This document shows positions 1 to 5,338 of a stretch of DNA of 7,594 nucleotides, piece by piece. Origin of the DNA: Myxococcota bacterium (GTDB taxonomy: Bacteria > Myxococcota_A > UBA9160 > PR03); contig JALOQG010000124.1 of the NCBI GenBank assembly GCA_025453505.1, positions 1 to 7,594 of the forward strand, read 5' to 3'. The notes below the pieces were generated by a model. That model was not told the DNA's origin, ran no database searches, and saw only the letters and a list, made by a program, of their open reading frames with translations. Position numbers and translations under genes: made by a program. Each line of letters begins with the position of its first letter. The first letter of the stretch is position 1.

Positions 1-259
1 CCGTCGTCGTCAGCAACAACGTGTGCAGCGGCGGCCACGGCACCCACGCACCGTCGGGATGGTTCACGAGCGGGTCGAAGAGCAGGACTTCGCCCGGGTG
101 AGCCAGTCCGAACTCGGCGCGGCGCAGGTGGTAGTAGGCGTCGCCGACCGGAAACACCGTGGCGTCGCCGAGGAAGACGTCGGGCCACTGCAGCGAGCGC
201 ACGGCGGCGCCGCACGCGACCACGACGAGAAGGAGCGCCGCGGTCGGGAGCCGCCGCAT
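1..259 (-). CDS. STT3/PglB/AglB-like oligosaccharyltransferase, N-terminal part only
   Basis: This is the first 86 codons of a gene that runs off the left edge. It starts at the ATG at 259-257. The translation opens with a short basic stretch (MRRLP) and a hydrophobic segment at about residues 6-20, the expected first membrane helix. The periplasmic loop follows, with GDAYYHLRRAEF at 39-50, then FDPLVNHPDGAW at 61-72 and VPWPPLH at 73-79. The order 'D-x-Y-Y-H-L-R ... D-P ... N-x-P-D-G ... W-P-P-L' is characteristic of the first external loop of STT3-family oligosaccharyltransferases. These transfer a lipid-linked glycan to protein on the outer face of the inner membrane. Asp40 sits where the family has its first metal-binding Asp. 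The start lies 14 nt after the stop of the upstream TPR gene and has no good SD, so translational coupling is likely. The catalytic WWD region is outside the window, so activity cannot be judged. Another large GT-C membrane glycosyltransferase is the main alternative. Confidence 0.8.
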   Translation of the reverse strand, partial: MRRLPTAALLLVVVACGAAVRSLQWPDVFLGDATVFPVGDAYYHLRRAEFGLAHPGEVLLFDPLVNHPDGAWVPWPPLHTLLLTTT

Positions 260-273
260 GCTTCGGGCCGGCG

Positions 274-2745
274 CTATCCGGGACCGGAAGCGCCGGCCTT
301 GGCGGCCTCGAGTCGTCGCCGCGCGTCTTCGGCTTCGTCGAAGTTGCCGAGCGCGAGCGCCCGCTCGAACGAGGCCGCTGCCTGGTCGTGGCGGCCCAGG
401 GCCTGGAGCGCGAGCCCGGCGTGGTAGTGGTACTCGGGCCGCTCCGGCGACGTCGCGGACTTGCCGCGTTGCGAGAGTTCGATCGCGTACTCGAACTGCT
501 GCAGCGCGGGATCGTTGAGATTCTTCTTCAGGTACACGTAGCCGAGCGTGTCGGCGACCTCGGCGCTCTCCGGTTCCGCCTGCTGCGCTTCCTGGGCCAG
601 CGTGAGCGCGCGCTCGAGATCGCTGCCTTCCTTCGCGAGGATCCAGGCGAGGTCGTTCTTGGCGCCGGGCAGATCGGAGCGTGCCGCGAGCACCTTCTCG
701 TAGAGCGGCTTCGCTTCCGCGTCGCGCCCCGCCGTGACGTAGAGACGCGCGAGCAGCTGCTGGCCCGACGGCGGCAGCGCGCCCGCCGTCTCCGCCTCGA
801 GGAACGAAGCGATCGCCTCGTCCACACGGTCCTGCGCCACGTAGAGATTCGCGAGCAACTCGAGCGCGCCCGGCAGCGAAGGTGCGGCGGCGAAGGCGCG
901 TCGCGCTTCCTCTTCTGCGCCGGCGTAGTCCTGGCGCGAGGCCAGGATCTGGGCGCGGAGCAGGAGCAGCGGCGGCGTCAGCGGCTGCGACTTCGCGGCC
1001 TCATCGATGCGCGCCAGCGCCTGGTCCGCCTTGCCCGCGGCGAGATCCAGCTGCGCCAGCATGCGCAGCGCCTGCGCGTTGCCGGGCTGCTTCGCGAGCG
1101 CTTGCTCGATGTAGCCGCGCGCGCGATCGGGCTCGCGTGCGCCCTCTTGCTGAGCGAACTCGAGCATCGCCGACACCGGCGGGGTTTCGCCCGCCAGCAA
1201 CTCCTCGAGCAGGACCTTGGCTCCGGGCCGCCGCCCCAGGGCGTAGAGCGTCTGCGCGTAGAGGAGCTTTTCGTTGTTGCGCAGCGAACCGCTGTCGCGC
1301 TGGATCCGGTTCAGCGTCTGGAGCGTCTGGGCGTGATCGTTGGCCGCCGCGTGGATCGCGGCCTTGATGCGGAGCGCCTCCACCGCCTGCGCGGGGGCGA
1401 GTGCGACGGCGCGGTCGATCGCCGCGACGGCCGCGGGAATCGCATTGCGGCGCAGCTCGGCGAACGCGAGGAGCTGCTGCCCCTCCGCGGTCTCTTGCGA
1501 GCCGACGTAATGGCGGAGCGCGAGCGCCGCGTCGTCGTTGCGGTTCTCGACGAGCGCGATCCGTCCTTTCGCGAGCTCCGTGCGCGGATCGGCGGGAAAC
1601 TCGCGCGCGAGGCGTTCGTACGTGGTGCGTGCCGCGTCGAGGTCGTTGCTGCGCAGCTGCAGAGTGACGACCTGATCGAGCGCGACCGGCGCTCCCACGC
1701 CCGCATCGGCCTGCGCGATCAGGTGGTCGTAGGCCTCCTGCGCGCGATCCTGTTCGTAGAGGAAGCCGGCGTACCGGACGTGTGCGTCGATCTCCTGCGG
1801 CTTCTGCTCGAGCATTCGCTCGTAGACCGCTTCGCCGCTGCCCTTGGCGCGCCTCTCCTCGAGCTGGGCGAGACTCGTCCAGCTGTCGAGGTTGTCCGGC
1901 GCCGCTTCGACCTGCTGCTCGATTGCCCAGCGCAGGAACTCCTCGTTGCCCACTGCGCGCGCGTAGCTGATCGCAGCGCCGGCCGAGCGGGCTCGCGAAC
2001 TCTTCGATTTCGCCACGCCGACCGCGTCGCGGAACGCGGCCTCCGCTTGCTTCTCGTGGTCCGGCCAGACGGCATAGAGGCGGCCGAGTTCGACACGAAC
2101 GCGATGGCCGTCGGGGAAGATCTCTGCGGTGCGCTGGAACGCCTTCTCCGCCGCCTGGAACACCTCCTGCGGGACGGACTCGCCCTTGAGCGTGTGCTCC
2201 CGGATCCGCGCGAGGTGCACGATCCCGAGCTGCATCCAGGCCATGCCGTCCTTCGGTGCGAGCTCCGTCGCGGTCAGTGCGGCCTGGAGCGCGTCCTCGG
2301 TCTTGGCGCGCGCGAGCGCGATCTCCGATCGGCGCACGTAGGCGGTCGGGTTGCTCGGCTCGCGCTCGATGACCTGGTTCACGAGTTCTTCGGCGCGCGC
2401 GGTGTCGTCGAACGTGATCAGCTTGGCTTCCGCCAGTGCGGCGTCCGTCCGCGCCGGATCGAGCCGGGTCGTCTCCCGGTAGAAGAAAGAAGCGTCGGCG
2501 AGTTTCCTCTCGTCGCTGAGCAGCTCGGCGATCCGAAAGTTGACTTCTGCGCTCTTCGGGTCGATCTGCAGGGCGCTGCGCAGCTCGAGCAGTGCTTCCT
2601 TGTTCTTCCCCTCTTCCTCGAACTCGCGTGCGCTCTCGAGATGCCGGGCGAACTTGCTTTCGTCCGAGGAACACGCGCCGAGTCCGAACACGACGAGCCC
2701 CGCCACGAGGGCCGTGGCGAGAGGGCGAGCGCTGCGCTGCCGCAA
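274..2745 (-). CDS. TPR-repeat lipoprotein (823 aa), second gene of the operon
   Basis: This is a probable membrane-anchored scaffold built almost wholly of tetratricopeptide repeats. The signal peptide has basic residues at 2-7, a hydrophobic core at about 9-22 and a good lipobox, L-G-A-C with Cys25. Ser at +2 favours outer-membrane sorting. From about residue 33 to 815 the protein shows TPR-type helix pairs, for example EGKNKEALLELRSALQIDP near 46-64, and similar repeats recur to the C-terminus. A conserved C-terminal module has NDLAW at 697-701 and DTLGY at 732-736. No catalytic domain is seen. The start is TTG at 2745-2743, chosen because a perfect AGGAGG lies just upstream and a proper signal peptide begins there. 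The SD overlaps the stop of the preceding TPR gene and only 8 nt separate the genes, so the two are probably co-transcribed and translationally coupled. The general form resembles PrsT-type TPR lipoproteins of exosortase/EPS systems, but this is a family-level resemblance, not a proven assignment. The stop is TAG at 276-274. Confidence 0.9.
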   Translation of the reverse strand: MRQRSARPLATALVAGLVVFGLGACSSDESKFARHLESAREFEEEGKNKEALLELRSALQIDPKSAEVNFRIAELLSDERKLADASFFYRETTRLDPARTDAALAEAKLITFDDTARAEELVNQVIEREPSNPTAYVRRSEIALARAKTEDALQAALTATELAPKDGMAWMQLGIVHLARIREHTLKGESVPQEVFQAAEKAFQRTAEIFPDGHRVRVELGRLYAVWPDHEKQAEAAFRDAVGVAKSKSSRARSAGAAISYARAVGNEEFLRWAIEQQVEAAPDNLDSWTSLAQLEERRAKGSGEAVYERMLEQKPQEIDAHVRYAGFLYEQDRAQEAYDHLIAQADAGVGAPVALDQVVTLQLRSNDLDAARTTYERLAREFPADPRTELAKGRIALVENRNDDAALALRHYVGSQETAEGQQLLAFAELRRNAIPAAVAAIDRAVALAPAQAVEALRIKAAIHAAANDHAQTLQTLNRIQRDSGSLRNNEKLLYAQTLYALGRRPGAKVLLEELLAGETPPVSAMLEFAQQEGAREPDRARGYIEQALAKQPGNAQALRMLAQLDLAAGKADQALARIDEAAKSQPLTPPLLLLRAQILASRQDYAGAEEEARRAFAAAPSLPGALELLANLYVAQDRVDEAIASFLEAETAGALPPSGQQLLARLYVTAGRDAEAKPLYEKVLAARSDLPGAKNDLAWILAKEGSDLERALTLAQEAQQAEPESAEVADTLGYVYLKKNLNDPALQQFEYAIELSQRGKSATSPERPEYHYHAGLALQALGRHDQAAASFERALALGNFDEAEDARRRLEAAKAGASGPG

Positions 2746-2749
2746 GATG

Positions 2750-2755
2750 CCTCCT
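2750..2755 (-). promoter_or_regulatory. Shine-Dalgarno AGGAGG for the second TPR gene
   Basis: The minus strand reads TAGGAGGCATCTTG across this point. The AGGAGG is a perfect anti-SD match and shares its first two bases with the TAG stop of the upstream gene (2756-2754). It sits 4 nt before the TTG, a short spacing. It decides the TTG start, since no in-frame ATG or GTG is nearby upstream, and it implies re-initiation by ribosomes finishing the upstream gene. Confidence 0.8.
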
Positions 2756-5195
2756 ACTGGGACTCGAGGCGGGCGAGCTCGCTCTTGGCGGCTTCGGCCT
2801 CGGGGAACGGACCTGCCTGGAGCGCCTGGCGCAACGCTTCGAGTGCGGCCGGCTTGTCACCGTGTCGATCGAGCGCGAGAGCGAGGTGGTAGCGGATCGA
2901 GGGAGCGTCCGGACGCTTCGCGACCGCCTTCTCGAGCACTTCGACGGCGCGCTCGGTCTGTCCGCGCTGCAGCAACACGTAGCCGAGCGTGTCGGTGATC
3001 TCCGCGCTCGGGTCCAGTCGATGCGCCTCTTCCGCGAGCGCGAGTGCGCGATCGAGGTCCGCGTTCTGCTGCGCGAGCAGCCACGCGAGGTCGTTGCGCG
3101 CGCCCGCATGGCCGGGATCGCGCTTCACGATCGCTTCGAGTCGCTCACGAGACCCGACCGTGTCGCCGGAGCCGAGCGCGATCTGCGCCGCGGCATACGC
3201 GGGCGCGATGTCGGTCGGATTGAGCTTCGCGGCCTCGTCGAAGAGCGCGATCGCGCCGGCCGAGTCGCCGGCGCGCGCGAGCAGCGTCGCCTCACCGAGC
3301 TTGGCGCGCGCGTATTTCGGATCGATCTCGAGCGCCTTCTGGAACTCCGCCTTCGCGTCCGCATCGCGGCCCATCTGCGTGAGCAGGGCGCCGTTGAGCT
3401 CGCGCAGTCCCGCGAGGTCGCCGTGCTTCGCGACGAGCCCTGCGACCAGTTCCTGCGCCTGCTGCGCCTTGCCGGCGCGCAACAGGCCGTCGACGGTCGC
3501 GCGCAGCGCCGTCTCGCTCGCCGGAACACCGAGGTCCACGTTCTCCGAAGCGACGCGTGCGAGAGCGGCGTCGGGTCCCTTCTCGGCGACGTCCACGAGC
3601 ACGCGCGCGCGGGACGCGTCTTCCCGGAAGCCCGCTTCCGCGAGCGCATCGATCGTGCGCCTTGCGCCCTCGTAGTTCTGGAGCGCGACGGCCGCACGCA
3701 CGTAGAGCAGATAGCCGTCGGGGCGCGCACCGCCGCGATTCGCCACGAAGGTGCGAGCGTACTCGGCCGCGTCCTTGTAGCGGGCCTGCGCGAGATAGAT
3801 GCCTGCGAGCGCGTAGGCCGCGTCGGTCGTCGCGGGATCGACGCGCACCGACTCGCGGAACTCGGTCTCCGCGCGCGCGTAGTCGCCGATCTGGTAGGCG
3901 GCCAGTCCCGCGAGGTAGCGGCCGCCGGCGTTGTTCGGCCAACGCTTGAGACCCGACTCGAAGGTGTCGAGGGCGGCCTTCGCATCGCCGCGCGTCAACT
4001 GGATGCGTCCCTTGAGCAGGTCGCGGTATGCCTGCTCCTGGAGCGTCTCGACGAGCTTCTCGGCTTCGTCGAGCCGGTTCAGATCGACGAGACGGTCCGC
4101 CTTGAAGAAGTTCAGGTTCTCGTTCGGGTTGGGCGAAGTCGCGATCGCCTGGTCGATCGCCTCGAGCGCCTTGTCCGGATGCTGGCTGCGGTGCTCGAAA
4201 TCGGCGAGCTGCGACCACGCCTGCGAGGAGCCGAGCAACTCCACGCCTTCCTCGTGGAGCGCGCGTGCGCGATCGGTCTTGCCCTGGCTCTCGTAGCGGC
4301 CCGCGACCGCGCCACGGATCTGGAGGTTCTCCGGCGCGTTCTCGAGTGCCTTCTCCCAGATCGCGGTCGCTTCCGCGGAGCGTTGGCGCTCGTCGAAGAA
4401 CTGCGCGATGAGCCGCAGCGCAAGGCCGTCGTTCGGCGACTTTTCGAGACACGTCTTGTAGTGCGCCTCGGCGCGCGCGTCGTCCTTGAGGTTGTCCTTG
4501 TAGAAAGCGGCGCGCGCGAGGCATCCACGCGCGACGGTGGAGGGATCGCCGCTCTTGGCGGCCACCGCCTCCAGCTCTTCGTGGGCCTTCTCGGATTCTT
4601 CGAGGCGGTCGAGTTCCGCGAGGATCGTCGCGTGCACGAGAAGCGACTGGTAATCGTCGGGAACCAGTTCGCGGAGCCGCAGGGTGTCCTTCAGCGCCTC
4701 TTCGCGCTGCCCCGCGCCGAGCAGCGCCTGCGCACGGATCTTGATCGCCTGCGTACGCTCGGGATCTCGCTCGATCACCTTCGTCGCGATGCGGACCGCG
4801 TCCTCGTGCGACTGCAGCGCGAGGAAAGTCGAGGCGAGCAGGAGTCCCGCCGGCACGGCCTGGCCGGGGTCGTTCGCCGCCTTCTCGAGCGGCCACACCG
4901 CCAGCGACGGCTGGCCGGTCTGCACCAGCGCGAGCCCGAGCAGGAAGTTCGCCTCGGGCTGGTCCGGCTCCGTCTGGAGCAGCTTGCGGAGCGGCTCGAC
5001 GGATTCGTTGAACTGACCGGCGTCCTGCAGGGCGCGCACCTCGGCGATGCGGTCCTCTACGCTGCCCGCGCAGCCCACGATGACGAGCGCCAGAGCGAGC
5101 GCATGGGTCGCTCGAAGCGGAAGGCGAGAGAGACCCAGACGAGCGAAGACCATATGGACATCCCCGAATCCGAGAAAAAGAGACCGAGGGGGCAT
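2754..5195 (-). CDS. TPR-repeat lipoprotein (up to 813 aa), first gene of the operon
   Basis: This is a second large TPR solenoid, probably a lipid-anchored periplasmic scaffold for a secretion or polysaccharide machine. TPR-like helix pairs run from about residue 45 to the C-terminus, roughly twenty by length. Clear examples are DAGQFNESVEPLRKLLQTEP, MGRDADAKAEFQKALEIDP and RGQTERAVEVLEKAVAKRP. The hydrophobic stretch ALALALVIVG ends in a lipobox I-V-G-C with Cys42, and Ala at +2 fits outer-membrane sorting. The C-terminal module has NDLAW at 701-705 and DTLGY at 735-739, as in the next gene, and the two look like tandem paralogues. No enzyme domain is visible. Two starts compete: ATG 5195-5193 with AGGAG 8 nt upstream, and ATG 5153-5151 (Met15) with GGGGA 7 nt upstream. 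The second gives a more usual 27-residue lipoprotein signal. Codons between the two starts use G or C at third positions less than the body of the gene, which leans toward the inner start. The stop is TAG at 2756-2754. Confidence 0.9.
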   Translation of the reverse strand: MPPRSLFLGFGDVHMVFARLGLSRLPLRATHALALALVIVGCAGSVEDRIAEVRALQDAGQFNESVEPLRKLLQTEPDQPEANFLLGLALVQTGQPSLAVWPLEKAANDPGQAVPAGLLLASTFLALQSHEDAVRIATKVIERDPERTQAIKIRAQALLGAGQREEALKDTLRLRELVPDDYQSLLVHATILAELDRLEESEKAHEELEAVAAKSGDPSTVARGCLARAAFYKDNLKDDARAEAHYKTCLEKSPNDGLALRLIAQFFDERQRSAEATAIWEKALENAPENLQIRGAVAGRYESQGKTDRARALHEEGVELLGSSQAWSQLADFEHRSQHPDKALEAIDQAIATSPNPNENLNFFKADRLVDLNRLDEAEKLVETLQEQAYRDLLKGRIQLTRGDAKAALDTFESGLKRWPNNAGGRYLAGLAAYQIGDYARAETEFRESVRVDPATTDAAYALAGIYLAQARYKDAAEYARTFVANRGGARPDGYLLYVRAAVALQNYEGARRTIDALAEAGFREDASRARVLVDVAEKGPDAALARVASENVDLGVPASETALRATVDGLLRAGKAQQAQELVAGLVAKHGDLAGLRELNGALLTQMGRDADAKAEFQKALEIDPKYARAKLGEATLLARAGDSAGAIALFDEAAKLNPTDIAPAYAAAQIALGSGDTVGSRERLEAIVKRDPGHAGARNDLAWLLAQQNADLDRALALAEEAHRLDPSAEITDTLGYVLLQRGQTERAVEVLEKAVAKRPDAPSIRYHLALALDRHGDKPAALEALRQALQAGPFPEAEAAKSELARLESQ

Positions 5196-5203
5196 GGATG
5201 CCT

Positions 5204-5208
5204 CTCCT
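5204..5208 (-). promoter_or_regulatory. Shine-Dalgarno AGGAG for the first TPR gene
   Basis: AGGAG on the minus strand lies in a purine-rich run (complement of 5201-5214), 8 nt before the ATG at 5195-5193. It supports the outer start. The rival ATG at 5153 has a GGGGA at 5165-5161, so the choice remains open. Confidence 0.6.
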
Positions 5209-5230
5209 CCCTCCGTTTGGAGAACGCGGC

Positions 5231-5259
5231 ATTATACGCGGGGAGGAACGGTCGGCCAG
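5231..5259 (-). promoter_or_regulatory. Predicted sigma-70-type promoter of the TPR/STT3 operon
   Basis: On the minus strand an exact TATAAT lies at 5236-5231, inside a small AT-rich island in very GC-rich DNA. At 17 bp upstream (5259-5254) the hexamer is CTGGCC, a poor match to TTGACA, so the -10 carries most of the evidence. A transcript would start near 5224 and leave a leader of about 29 nt before the ATG at 5195, with the SD well placed inside it. No competing promoter is obvious in the intergenic region for this direction. Confidence 0.55.
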
Positions 5260-5287
5260 TGCGATTTCGCCCCAGTTCCGCGCGCTT

Positions 5288-5305
5288 CCGCCACGATCGT
5301 GGCGG
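5288..5305. promoter_or_regulatory. Perfect 18-bp palindrome, candidate operator
   Basis: CCGCCACGATCGTGGCGG is identical to its own reverse complement over 18 bp with no central spacer. Symmetry stops immediately outside (T at 5287 against C at 5306). It lies between the divergent genes, 33 nt before the TTG of the sulfatase-like gene and about 52 bp upstream of the TATAAT of the other operon. A dimeric transcription factor site is the natural reading. A short hairpin in the sulfatase-gene leader is possible, but the lack of a loop argues against it. Chance is not excluded in GC-rich DNA. Confidence 0.45.
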
Positions 5306-5338
5306 CGCCCGGTCTCTTCGTATCGAGTGGCGAGCAGC

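Larger units (their letters stand above)
5196..5338. other. Divergent intergenic region
   Basis: About 143 bp separate the ATG at 5195 (minus strand) from the TTG at 5339 (plus strand). It holds the AGGAG site, the TATAAT box of the left operon and the 18-bp palindrome. I could not find a convincing -35/-10 pair for the rightward gene. Nothing here looks like a small gene or a structured RNA. Confidence 0.7.

Noticed and set aside
260..273. Possible terminator between the second TPR gene and the STT3-like gene
   Set aside because: The 14-nt gap has no T-run and is too short for a stem-loop. The genes appear co-transcribed.
388..2892. Plus-strand open frame of 834 codons opposite the second TPR gene
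   Set aside because: It has a low-complexity Arg/Leu/Glu composition and no domain, and it crosses the junction of two convincing minus-strand genes with SD sites.
1001..3109. Minus-strand open frame of 702 codons in another frame across both TPR genes
   Set aside because: It has Arg-rich low-complexity sequence, and the competing frame has TPR motifs, lipobox signals and SD sites.
5245..5262. Possible sigma-54 promoter (TGGCC on the minus strand)
   Set aside because: There is no TTGC-type -12 element at the required distance. The TATAAT further on is a better explanation.
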